The translations under genes were made by a program, and so were the position numbers. From assembly GCF_018320785.1 (NCBI RefSeq), contig NC_054884.1, positions 23,313,667 through 23,377,666 of the forward strand: DNA of 64,000 nucleotides, in the 5' to 3' direction. Below the pieces are notes generated by a model, which did not search any database, was not told where the DNA came from, and saw nothing but the letters and a program-made list of their open reading frames with translations. Numbering within the stretch: position 1 is the stretch's first letter; each line of letters opens with the position of its first letter. Source of the stretch: Cheilinus undulatus (lineage: Eukaryota > Chordata > Actinopteri > Labriformes > Labridae). Shown here piece after piece: positions 1 to 45,610 of the stretch.

Positions 1-34499
<34,499 letters not shown>

Positions 34500-34802
34500 G
34501 GTTGGAGCCGTTGAGTGGGGAGCCCGAGCCTTGGGGTACGACGGTGGCTGGCTCTCTCTCGTACGGGGTCCGGGAGGAGGGTAGCCTAGCCTCCAATACT
34601 GGAGTACCTTTCTGACAGGCAGGCAAGGCTGAAGAGGATAGCGGCGAGCAGAGACGGAAAGGGAGGGGCTGGGGAGAGGAGGAGGAGGAGGAGTGATGAT
34701 GATTGTGTGTGTCTGTGAGTGTGTATGTAGTAAAGGGGAGGAATCCTCGCGAGAATAGGCTCGTGCAGCATGAGTCCAAGGCCTCCAATTCTAATGGTGG
34801 GA

Positions 34803-35665
34803 ATTTCGACTCTTTTTGGTGAACCATATCATTTGACTCATCTCAACTAAAAGAGTCGGTTCTTTCTGCACATGAACAACTCTTTATTAGTTGTCAATTT
34901 TATATTTCATGATTCAGCCAAATATTAAGATTTTTCCCTACTAAGACTGCTATTTCTTCATATAAATTAATGATTAAAAAACTACCAGTAAAAACAGACA
35001 TGTCAAACCACCAAAATATCACATAATGTTTGGTTTTAAAACATTTAAGTATCATGCATATAACATATGCACATTCAAATTCTTTATAACATTCTAATTT
35101 CAGGTTATGATTGAAAGGTGGGAAATGTAGAAGTAGCTATCAGCTGCCTAACAAAAATAAAAGATAATTATATGGACTAACAAATAATTAACAACCATTT
35201 ATTGAAAAGTTTTTGTAATTTGATTAATAACATTCAATACAAACAAAAACTTTGTCTGTTCAAACATGTGCTCCTACTACATCCATGAATCATATCATGC
35301 CTCACTCTTGATGCTGTTACCAAAGTTGGAAGTCTCTGGGGCTCAACAAACAACCTTGCAAAGCAGATGGATTGGCCAGAATCCATGTCTGTCATCAGAC
35401 AAATCCATCTTGCAAAGTTGTACATTGAAACATATGTGCTAAGCCTAAGAACGTATCTGACCTTTCAGCATCATTTGAGGATAACCTATGCAAAGGATAT
35501 ATGAGGCAGTCTATCTGGCCTGTCAGGTTACTTAACTAATACATTTCTACCATTTCATATTGGCTTTGTAAACAGACAAAGGAAAGGAGAAATGGTATTC
35601 GACTCCCCCTGTTCATTTGAAGGAGTTGGCTTTTAAAGTCAACTCGTTTATGAACGGCACATCAT
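34803..35665. mobile_element. Possible hAT-type element upstream of camk2g
   Basis: Both ends carry related motifs built on gagtc and gaac (aaagagtcggttctttctgc near 34850; gtcaactcgtttatgaacgg near 35640). These recall terminal regions of common fish hAT elements. The interior is AT-rich with no ORF. The ends are too diverged to pair base by base. Confidence 0.3.
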
Positions 35666-35669
35666 CATG

Positions 35670-37045
35670 TAGTTCAATGAAGTCACTGAAAATGTGGAGA
35701 GCTAGAGATGTATTGAGACTACGTACAACTTCTTAATAAAGGAACATAATTAGATGGCATGTCAGTGCATATGCCTGGAACAAGGAAAAAAAAAGCTTGG
35801 CATCCAAGCTTCCTTTTTTGTCTTATATATTCAAGACATTGCAGGGAACACCACACAGCAGCAGCATTTTGCTGCACTGGTTGGGATACACCCAAGCTTG
35901 CCTGGGTCACACTTCACTGCAGCAGAGAGGCAAGCTGTGACAAATACATTGCATTTCTACATGCACACACAGACACACATCCAAGGAATCAATATTGATT
36001 AATGCAGGTCTTGCTCTGAACACCAAAGGCCTCTCTGAACCAGTGATTTTGCCGTTTGCATCTGAGAGCTTGTGTGTGTTTGCGCATAAGAGAGCAAGGG
36101 ATGAGAAGAAGGAATAATGTGACTGCTGTATCGGGTTTCTACCGACGAGCATGCACCTATGTTTTTCCACAGTGTGAGGGCTGTTAGCTTGGCGGCGCTA
36201 AAAGATGGTGTCACACAGATCCAGAGTGCCTCACTAAATGTTTAATGTGGCATGAGTGGGAGGCCATCAGAGGACAGGCGGGTGGGGCTGGAGGGAGCCA
36301 TAGAGCTTGAGAGTTAGAGGCCTTGTGAGAGTGTGCCTGCTCAGCACTCTGGCTCACATAGTCGGAGAATGAAATGGTGATTTTGCTTGAAAATCTTTAT
36401 GTGTGGTTGTCAGCGTGGGAACACAAAGCTGGAACACTGAAAAGTTCAAATATTATGAGGCCGTATCTGCAAGTGCAGCCTGAATCCATGATGGAGAGCA
36501 AGAAAAAGGAGGCCAGCATGTGTGTGTATGTGTGTGCGTGTTATGTGGAAGACAAATGAGCACTGCAACGTAGGCTACTGGCCCTCTCCTGCCCTCCTTT
36601 TCCTACGTGCTAACCCTGCTGCCTCTCCTCCTCTTCCTCCACCTCCTCAGCCTCCACAGAAGTTATATAATGGTGAACTCCTCAGCCTTTGTTATCTCAC
36701 ACCAACCACACACTACGCCTTGCCCGCTTGATGAGAGACAGAGGAGCAGAGGAGGGAAGAGGAGTGAGAGCACGGGAGGCCGAAAAAGAAAAGTAGGATG
36801 GTTTCAGCTGAAAAACGGGACTCAGTGAGAGACAGAAAAAAAGCCTGCATGCAATTTTCATACAGTAGTATTTATTTTGTAGTATTATTACAGTCAGACC
36901 TATCGTTGTCCTTTTGTGTAGCCTTACAACCATTCTTCACTATGCACTCAGTACATATTCTCAACAACCAGTCTGTCATTTTTTTGCACATATGACTCTA
37001 ACTGGTGGACTCAGAGAGGGGCAGGGGGCCAAATGCCCCTCCTGA
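35670..37045. other. Intergenic stretch without recognised gene
   Basis: Contains a C/T-rich patch near 36590-36660 and a purine-rich patch near 36735-36800. No exon or element was recognised. Confidence 0.4.
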
Positions 37046-37049
37046 TGCC

Positions 37050-37790
37050 CTAATGTCTAAAAAAGTGCTCTTTTGGATGCTCCTATAGGGTATGAAACAT
37101 GACAATATGAATTTGATAAAGTTCACTCTAGGTGCTCCAAGTGGGAGAATTGAGCCCTAAAAGTGTCTAAATTTGACAAAGTGTATTCTATGGTGCTCGT
37201 TATGTGGGCAGAATTCAACATTGCCCTCTAGGGTGCCATCTAAATGTGCAGATTTTAACAAAGTTCCATCTAGAATGCCATTTAAGTATGCAAAATTTGA
37301 CAAAACACCTTCTGAGACGCCATCTAAGCATGCAAAATTACCTCTAGGGTGCCCCTTAAGTGAGAAAAACTAGACAATGTATCCTTAAGGGTGCCCTCCA
37401 AGTGAGCAACAACCTACAAAGTGCCCAAAATCTGACTGCGCTCTCTGGATGCCCTCTAAGTGGGCAAACTTTTTTCTTAAAGTGCCCTGTAAGTGGACAA
37501 AAGTAAACTAAGTGTACTCCAGGGTGCCCTTTGTGTGGACAAAATTCAACAGTGCCCTCTAGAGTGCCATCTGAGCATGCAAGTTTTGACAGTTTTCTTC
37601 TAGGAAAGCGTGAAGCTAGAAAAATTGGGCAATGTACCCTTAAGGGTGCCCTCCAAGTTGGCAAAATTTTACAATACCCCGGCTGCTCTCTAAGTGGGGA
37701 AACTTTTTAAAAAGTGCCCTGTGAGTGGAAAAATTCAACCGAGTGCTTCTAGGGTGCCATCTCTAGGAAGCCTTTTAACTGTGAAGAAAA
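37050..37790. repeat. Decayed minisatellite, unit about 42-44 bp
   Basis: Repeating phrases are 'gtgccctctaagtgggcaaa' and 'ttgacaaagtg..ctctaggg', about 15-17 diverged copies. A higher-order period of about 250 bp is visible: the phrase acaatgtatccttaaggg near 37375 recurs as gcaatgtacccttaaggg near 37630, with the following order preserved. Confidence 0.75.
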
Positions 37791-38019
37791 CACAGTCTTC
37801 TAGGGTCATGTTTAAAGCCTTCAACAGACTGTCTTTTTATCTTTTATCTTATGGGTTTCTCGTATGCTACACTGTGCAACATTAATCTCATATGGCATCA
37901 CTGTACAATGACAACTCCCACTAAATGCCGCTAAATCACAGGCTACGATGTACACTGATACATGTGTAAATCTGCTTTGATCAGACTTTCCAGGCCGAGA
38001 AAGCTGCTGTCGAAGAAAG

Positions 38020-38520
38020 CACAGATTAGAGTTCACCAAAATGCATGTGGGAGACTCTGGTCAAGTGTTGGAAAATTCTTTGATCTAATGATATCATAAT
38101 GGTGCTTTTAGCCATTAGACGAGACAATATGTTTGGCAGACAACAAGCACAACACAAACACACCATCCCCACTGTAAAACATGGTGCTGGCAGCATCATG
38201 TTGTGGAGATGCCTCTTGGCAGCCGGCCTGGGAAGGCTTGTAAAGGTAGAGGGTAAATTATCTGGAGTGGCTCACACCTGATCTTCATGCAACCTGACAG
38301 AGCTTGAGCAGTTTTGCAAAGAAGAATTAAGTGCGGTATCCAGATGTGCAAGGCTAACTGGGACCTATCCACACAGACTCAGAGCTGTGATCATATCTAA
38401 AAGATGACTCTCCTAAATACTGACATAACGGGGTGGAATATTTATGGAGTCACTTATTTTACATTACATATTTTTATTTGATTGAAATTACTTTGTAGAA
38501 ATCTGTTTTCTAAGTGATGA
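38020..38520 (+). mobile_element. Tc1-like transposon remnant
   Basis: A plus-strand frame at about 38150-38260 reads HTIPTVKHGAGSIMLW, a Tc1 transposase signature. Further on, caacctgacagagcttgagc and acctatccacacagactcag match the C-terminal part of the same family after an internal deletion. Both ends and most of the catalytic domain are missing, so it is inactive. Confidence 0.75.
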
Positions 38521-39945
38521 AGCATATCTTGCTCTTTTTCAGTGGTGCTAACTTAGTATAATTTGTCAGAAGTATGAGCTGTTATAATAAGCAGATAAAA
38601 AATGCAAGATTATAAAGACTCACAATGAATATTTAAATCATATGTTCATATGAAAAAGATTGTAATTGATGTGATTGTGTTATCATACTATATATTACAG
38701 TTACGTATCTTTTGCCCTTACATTTCCTCAGAAATCTCAAAATAAAATCCCACTAACATTGTATGTAATCTTGTGGATATGTACCTTATTTTTGACTCAT
38801 ACAAAAGTATTAGTGTCCTGGATAATATTGGATTTTGTGCATTTATTTCAGGGTAAAGTCTTCCCACAAACTTCCCTTGGAGCTGGAGTAAGGTATAATC
38901 CTGTATTATCAGCTGTAGAGAAAATCTACCCACCTATATGTCTTTTTGTATGAAGCTTGCAGCAGTACACCCATGCAGAAATTGTACATGCTCTCTTGGA
39001 GCTAAAACAGTCCTGTGCTACGATTTGCAAAGCCAAAATATCTCCTATCTGTTTGCAGCATTCTCCCATGGCAAACTGAAGCTCTTTTTGAATCCAGAAT
39101 AGAACAATTGTGCAAACAGAGCTGCAGTGGCTGCAATACATTTAGGCATGACTTTTCCTTTGTTGTGACTAATGAGGGTGAACATGCCATCTGTTACATC
39201 ATCACAACCCGGAGAGTGAACAGGGCCAAGAGCTGAGTCATGACACTCCTGCTCCTCCGCCGCTTTCTTAGGAGAAATAATCTGACTGGAGGAAGTGAAT
39301 GAGTAACGCTCCTTCCTCCTCAAACAGATACGTTCGTCGTGATGCCCCATAGCGATAAGCTACACTGACCTGACCTCCAACTGCTCAAGTCGACTGTCGT
39401 GGTCGTGTAGGACAGCGCCCGGCCTGTCAGTGTGTGTGTATGAGTGGGTGAAAAGCCGGGTGTCGCTGATGAAAGGCCAGTGTGCTCAGTCAGCTCAACT
39501 AGGATAAATAAATAATGGTACGTTTTTGAACATCACAGCAAAAATCAGAGGTGACATGTTCTCTGCTCCTGTTCTTGATGATTATTGAGTTTAGTCATTC
39601 AAAGTTCAGAGTCTGCTCTTTTATACTTTCATTTTTTTCACAGGCAAACCTAGTCATACAGACTGACACTGATAAAAAATCAACAATATCTCTCTGTCAT
39701 GCTCTGGTTGCCTTAGGGAGTGTCTGGGTATGCCATGTTAGCTCTAACAAGGCAAACTGAGGCCTATATTCATAAGCTAAATCCTCCAAACTGACAGAAA
39801 CTGTCACTTCTAATTTATTCAGTAAAAATGGCATTATAACAATTTTTACATACAAGGACATTTCTTACTTTTATTATGGTATTATAGTCCACAATTTTTG
39901 CAGCGCATTCCCACTGCATCAAGGCTACTTAACACTTATCACTGA
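38520..39945. other. Intergenic stretch; unexplained open frame at 39045-39350 (minus)
   Basis: Mostly AT-rich with no recognised element. A patch richer in CpG lies at about 39240-39430, and a 101-codon minus-strand frame there starts MGHHDERICLRRKERYSF. I do not recognise it, it has no visible domain, and plus-strand frames overlap it. It could be chance or part of an unrecognised transcript. Confidence 0.3.
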
Positions 39946-40419
39946 CACAGATCAAACACTTTGCATTTTTGTCACACTTAAAATGTTTCATATCATCAAG
40001 CAAATTGTTATATTAGACAAAGATGACCAGAGTAAATATAAAATGTAGTTTTTAAATTATTATGTCTTTTATTAAGAGAAAAAAAGCAATCCAAACCTAC
40101 CTGGCCCTATATGAAAAGGTAACAGCCTCCTTAACCTAATAACTGGTTGTGCCACCCTTGGTGGCAACTGCAAGCAGCCATTTGCATTACTAGAATTCAT
40201 GGCTCCAGAGGTTACAGCAAGATGTCCATATCCTGAAGCAGCAAAGCAGTCCCAGATGATACCACCACCGGCATGTTTGACTGTTGGTATGATGTTCTTT
40301 TATGAAATGCTGTTAATTTTACACCATATGTAACAGGACGCACACCTTTCACGGCTTTTGTCTCAACAGCCCACAGAAGTGAAGCATGAATTCTGCTTGC
40401 ATTAATGCTGATATACCAT

Positions 40420-40582
40420 GCTGCTGCTGGCAAAGCCTAACCTCCTCCACCCCAGCCTCCTCCTTCATAACATAAAGCTTCTTGTACCCTCAAATTCAGA
40501 TTCATGCTAATATGGATTAATTGCTTTTGAACTAATTTTATTGTATTAAATACGCATTATCATGAATGTATCTGTAGGGGGT
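40420..40582. repeat. Unclassified dispersed repeat, copy 2, inside a Tc1 remnant
   Basis: Matches 13051-13208 in order (gctgctggcaaagcctaacc ... catgaatgtatctgtagggg). It replaces or interrupts part of the Tc1 transposase region. Confidence 0.55.
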
Positions 40583-40606
40583 AGGGTTAGGGTTAGGGTT
40601 AGGGTT
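40577..40606. repeat. Interstitial TTAGGG run
   Basis: Four to five tandem copies of the vertebrate telomere hexamer (ggttagggttagggttaggg), inside the Tc1 remnant next to the dispersed repeat copy. Confidence 0.85.
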
Positions 40607-41811
40607 TTTGGTCAGCAGAGGTTTCACCTTGAAATTCTCCCATAGATGCAATTTTAGCCCAGTTTTTCATCTTATTGTTAAATCATGAACACTGACCTTA
40701 ATTGAGTCAAGTGAGGCCTGCAGGTCTTTAGATGTTCTGGGTTCTTTTATGACCTCCTGGCTGAGTGGCTGATGCAATCTTGGAGTCATCTTGGTAGGGC
40801 AGCCACTCCTGGGAAGGTTCACTAATATTTCAAGTTTTCTCCATTTGTGGGTAATGGCTCTCACCATAATTCACTGGAATCCCAAAGCCTTAGAAATAGC
40901 TTTGTAACCATTTCTGGGCTCCAGGCTGATAGAGCTTACTGACTTTGTTTCTCATCTGTTCTTGAATTTCTTTTGATGGCAGCATGATTTGAGAGATTTT
41001 TTTAGCCTAATTCCCTTTGTCAGACAGGTTCTATTTAGGTGATTTCTTTATTCAACAGCTCTGGCAGTAATCAGGCCTGGGTGTGGCTAGAGAAACTGAA
41101 CTCAGCTTTCCAAATATGTAGTTAGAGTTAAGTCATTCTTTCACAAGGGGGATATTTATTTTTTCACATCTCCCCAACATCTACTGAAACATATGAAAGA
41201 AGAGGGACTCTGACAGCTTGTCTGTTCACATTCTTCTCGCTTTACCTGATGCTGTATACTTGTATATTTAATTTGTACACAGTAAAAATCCCTTTTCCTC
41301 TCAAAAACTTCAAATGATGGCTTATGATATGGCTATGAGTGCTAATGGAGAGAATCGCCATCTTTCTCTGCTTTAGCCATCAGTACCACCTTAAAATAAA
41401 CTGCCTGATCTGAGTGATGTTTGCTCTACATTCCACCAGAAAACCACTCAAACCACACACAGAACTACACAAACACAGTTTATTGCCTATTAAGTTAAAT
41501 TTTAGATAAAAAATCATGCAGAAAAGTGAGAATTGAATAAAAGAACATTCGGGCTAGAAAAATGCCAGTTATAGTTTTAGGAGGGGCTGTGTGCACACAT
41601 GCAATGGCTTCTGTCTTGATGCTATTGGATGCTGTGTATCTCAGTGTCACCTTTCTATTACAGACAGATTCCAAGCTCACCAGTGTGACCCACATTGCTC
41701 TGTAAGCTGGGTCAACAAAAACAGCAGCACAGTATTCTGTTTATTTACATGGTTCTCACTGTTAAACTCTCTACTCCTCTGTTTACAGACAAATAACCAG
41801 ATCGCAATTTA

Positions 41812-42528
41812 CAGTACCTACAAGAACTATTCACCTCTTGGATGTTTTATCCTTTAATCGATAACATAAATCAACCATGGCTTTTTTTTTTTTAAACTTG
41901 GTGCTAGTAGTCTCACGATTAGTGGAGTGGGGATCACCTGAGTGCAGTGAACGTGCCTCAAGTGATTGTAGTATAAAGACACCTGTGTCTGGAAGGTCCA
42001 GTGACTGGTTAGTCAATATTTCTGGCCAGCATTACACCATGAAGACAAAAGAACACTTCAAGCAGCTCAGAGAAAGTGAGTTGGGAGAGTGGCAAAGAGA
42101 AAGATACTGTTGAAGAAGACTCACCTTAAATCTTGACTAGAGTTCACCAAAAGGCATGTAGGAGACGTGGGAGAAGTTTGGACAACAAGCACAGCACATC
42201 GCCACAAAGACACCATCGCCACTGTGAGGCATGGTGGTGGCAGCAACATGCTGTGGGGATGCTTCTTGGAAGGCCTGTAAACTGGAGGATAAAATGAATC
42301 CGGCAAAATACAGGAAAATCCTGGAGGACAATTTTATTTCAATTTGGAGGAAAAAGCTACATGAATGTTCTGGAGTGGCCAAGACAAAGACCATATCTCA
42401 GATTTCTTTTCACTTTGAGGGTTTTTTTGTTCCTACCAAAAAAGCCAAATTACATTGACTGTGAGTGATTTATAAAATCAATAAAAGGGTAAAACATGCA
42501 AGGGGGTAAAATCTTTTTATAGGCACTG
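41812..42528 (+). mobile_element. Internally deleted Tc1-like element with both ends and TA flanks
   Basis: The left end cagtacctacaagaactatt and the right end tctttttataggcactg are inverted repeats, each flanked by TA (41810-41811 and 42529-42530), as expected for Tc1/mariner insertion. The interior keeps gacacctgtgtctggaaggt, caccatgaagacaaaagaac and transposase-derived catggtggtggcagcaacat. At 717 bp it is less than half a full-length copy and non-autonomous. Confidence 0.85.
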
Positions 42529-42530
42529 TA

Positions 42531-43180
42531 GATCACCTTCAAAATGCAAAGGTTAAGGATCCAAAGATCACTTGGATTGCTGCAGGGCCTTTACTGATTG
42601 GAAGAGAGACAAGAAATGTGGGGAGGAAAGAATTAGATAGATATGCATTGAAAGGTCAAGACCAGAAGTCAATCCTGCAGCAGCTGCACTGAGGACTGTC
42701 AATACATGGACGCCCTCTACGAACACCCCAAAAGCTGTTTTTTTTTTTTTCTTTTATTGTAACAAAACCCCCTCAAGCAAGCAGCTGCAGTACTGGCCTA
42801 ACGTTGTAGAACTCAAACTTTGAACTTTGGTTTGGAGTGATCTGGCCAAATACTGGAGTGAGCCAAATGACAGTAGAGTGTATTCTTCTGCATATCCTCC
42901 TCTGCACACTTATTTTGGGATGCAACTTCTGCTATTCTTGGTTTAGTTTTGTTGTAAGTTTGCAGCAAAAGGGAAAGCTAAGTCTAGAAATCCAATGTGA
43001 AATAGCCTCAAGGTCTTCATGGCCACCAGCAATATCAATAGATGGTGTATGTGCTGCAGGAACATCAGATGTTGTGCCAGGCTACATCCTAGAGAAAAGC
43101 TTTTTTAAATACTTTATCCCTAACTCAGATCTAGAGAGATAAAGATAAAATGTGTCTTATTTAAAGCAGATCTCAATGAA
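42531..43180. other. Intergenic stretch without recognised gene
   Basis: A short T run lies near 42740. No exon or element was recognised. Confidence 0.4.
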
Positions 43181-43184
43181 TGAG

Positions 43185-45072
43185 TACCATAGTAGTTCCA
43201 CCTTAGTGCCATAGTAGTGCCACCTTAGTTCTATAGCAGTGCCACCTTAGTGCCATAGCAGTGCGACCTTAGCGCCATAGCAGTGCCACCTTAGTGCCAT
43301 AGTAGTGCCACCTTAGTACCATAGCAGTGTCACCTTAGTGCCATAGTAGTGCCACCTTAGTGCCATAGCAGTGCCACCTTAGTGCCATAGCAGTTCCACC
43401 TTAGTACCATAGTAGTTCCTCCATAGCACCATAGTAGTGTCACCTTAGGGCCATAGAAGTGCCACCTGATAGTGCTATAGTAGTGCCATCTTAGTACCAT
43501 AATAGTGCCACCTGATAGTGCCATAGTAGTGTAACCTGATAGTGCCATAGTATTGCCACCTTAGTGCCAAAGTAGTTGCACCTTAGTGCCATAGAAGTGC
43601 CACCTGATAGTGCCATAGTAGTACCACCTTAGAGCCATAGTAGTGCCACATTAATGCCATAGTAATGTCACCTGATAGTGCCATAGTAGTGTCACCTTGG
43701 TGCCATAGAAATGTCACCTGGTAGTGCCATAGTAGTGTCACCTTGTTGCCATAGCAGTGTCACCTGGTAGTGCCGTAGTAGTCCCACTCTATAGTGCCAT
43801 AGTAGTTCCACCTCAGTGCCATAGCAGCGTCACCTGATAGTGCCAAAGTAGTGCCACCTTAGTGCCAAAGTGTGCCACCCTATAGTGCCATAGCAGTTCC
43901 ACCTTAGTGCCATAGCAGTGCCACCCCATAGTGCCATAGTAGTTCCACCTTAGTGCCATAGAAGTGCCACCCCAGAGTGCCATAGTAGTGCCACCTTAGT
44001 GCCATAGTAGTGTCATCCCATAGTGCCATAGCAGTGCCACCTTAGTGCCATAGCTGTTCCACCCTATAGTGCCATAGTAGTTCCACCTTAATGCCATAGC
44101 AGTGCAACCCCATAGTCAATCAATCAAGAACTTTTTTTTTGTCCCCAGCAAGGGCGATTCAGTGTGCAAAAATCAGTGCCATAGTTGTTCCACCTTAATG
44201 CCAAAGCAGTGCCACCCCATAGTGCCATAGTAGTTCCACCTTAGTGTCACAGCAGTGCCACCCCATAGTGCCATAGTAGTGGTGCCTTAGTGCCATAGTA
44301 GTTCCACTTTAGTGCCATAGTAGTGTCATCCCATAGTGCCATAGTATTGCCACCTTAGTGCAATAGTAGTGCCACCCTATAGTGCCATAGTAGTGCCTCC
44401 TTAGTGTCATAATAGTGCCATAGTAGTGCCATAGTAGTGCCACCTTAGTGCAGTAGCAGTGCCACCCTATTGTGCCATCTTAGTGCCATAGCAGTGCCAC
44501 CTTAGTGCCATAGTAGGGCCACCTTAGTGCCATAGTAGTTCCACCTTAGTGCCATAGTAGTGTCATCCCATAGTGCCATAGTATTGCCACCTTAGTGCAG
44601 TATTAGTGCCACCCTATAGTGCCATAGTAGTGCCTCCCTAGTGTCATAATAGTGCCATAGTAGTGCCACCTTAGTGCCATAGCAGTGCCACCCTATTGTG
44701 CCACCTTAGTGCCATAGCAGTTCCACCTTAGTGCCACAGCAGTTCCACCTTAGTGCCATAGCAGTTCCACCTTAGTGCCATAGTAGTGCCACCTTAGTGC
44801 CATAGCAGTTCCACCCTATTGTGCCACCTTAGTGCCATAGTAGGGCCACCTTAGTGCCATAGTAGGGCCACCTTAGTGCCATAGTAGTTCCACCTTAGTG
44901 CCATAGTAGTACCTTAGTGCCATAGTAGTGCCACCCTATTCTGCTACCTTAGTGCCATAGTAGGGCCACCTGATAGTGCCAAGTGCCATAGTAGTACCAC
45001 CTTAGAGCCATAGTAGTGTCACCTTAGTGCTGTAGTAGTGCCACCTTAGTGCCATAGAAGTTCCACCTTTGT
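43185..45072. repeat. Large minisatellite, 22-bp unit, about 1.9 kb
   Basis: Consensus unit agtgccatagtagtgccacctt, roughly 75-80 copies. Variants replace cctt by ccccata or cctgata, so some units are 25 bp. A foreign stretch of about 58 bp interrupts it at 44116-44173. The 22-bp period is not a multiple of three, so every frame opens only by chance. Confidence 0.95.
44116..44173. repeat. Foreign 58-bp stretch inside the minisatellite
   Basis: Reads caatcaatcaagaactt, a T run, then gtccccagcaagggcgattc. It shares nothing with the 22-bp unit. The caatcaatcaa start and T run look like a retroposon tail fragment, but this is not established. Confidence 0.5.
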
Positions 45073-45194
45073 AAAGTATAATTTAAAGAACCAGAATTAC
45101 AGGTTTGTGGTTATATAAACTCTCCAATTAAAGGTTAAAGAAGGTTGGAGTGTTTTCTGTGGCACAAAAGATACAAGCAAGAGCAGACCATGAA

Positions 45195-45385
45195 GTCCAA
45201 TGACCTTTACCTTTGACATCCAAAATCTGATCAGTTCATCCTTGAATGAGATTGAACATTTATGCCACAGTGGAATAAAATTGCTCTAAGCATTCATGAA
45301 ATATTGCATTTACAAGCATGGGTTGACACAAGCCCCATGAGCTTGACCTTTGATCTCCAAAATGAAATCAGTTAACCCCTGAGTC
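45195..45385. repeat. Remnant of a fish repeat with internal tandem structure
   Basis: Two partial copies of 'tgacctttg..(c/t)tccaaaat(c/g)' about 130 bp apart (45210 and 45350), joined by 'cattcatgaaatattgcatt'. The pattern resembles a widespread teleost repeat. Confidence 0.45.
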
Positions 45386-45610
45386 TTAGTGGACACTTGG
45401 GTAAAACTTTATCTTAGTGAGTCCTAATCACCAAGTCATGTTATGGTAAAAAGTGGTAGTTATCTAGTTATTCCTCTTGAATAAGGTAGTAATTACCTAG
45501 TAATAAGAAGAGATTTGACCAAGAAATAACTCCAAAATATGAAAATATTAATAAAGCGTTTACATAGTAATAATGCATTAACTATTAAGAAATTCCTAAA
45601 ATAATGTAGC

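Larger units (their letters stand above)
39946..41170 (-). mobile_element. Tc1-like transposon remnant, minus strand, interrupted
   Basis: The left flank is tgtcacacttaaaatgtttc. Then come acctacctggccctatatga, caactgcaagcagcc and gtatgatgttctttt. The N-terminal half of the transposase, on the minus strand, is recognisable at 40680-40990 (IRTMV-type helix-turn-helix region, with an RSGCPTK-like linker). The right end is near cacaagggggatatttattt. A repeat at 40420-40582 and a TTAGGG run split the coding part. It is inactive. Confidence 0.7.

Noticed and set aside
40577..40606. Chromosome end
   Set aside because: Only four to five hexamers, flanked on both sides by ordinary sequence; an interstitial run, not a telomere.
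43357..43548. Repetitive protein frame inside the minisatellite
   Set aside because: The 22-bp period shifts frame every unit, so repeated residues arise without selection for a protein.
43185..45072. CRISPR-like array
   Set aside because: Units are contiguous without unique spacers, the genome is a vertebrate, and no cas genes are present. It is a minisatellite.
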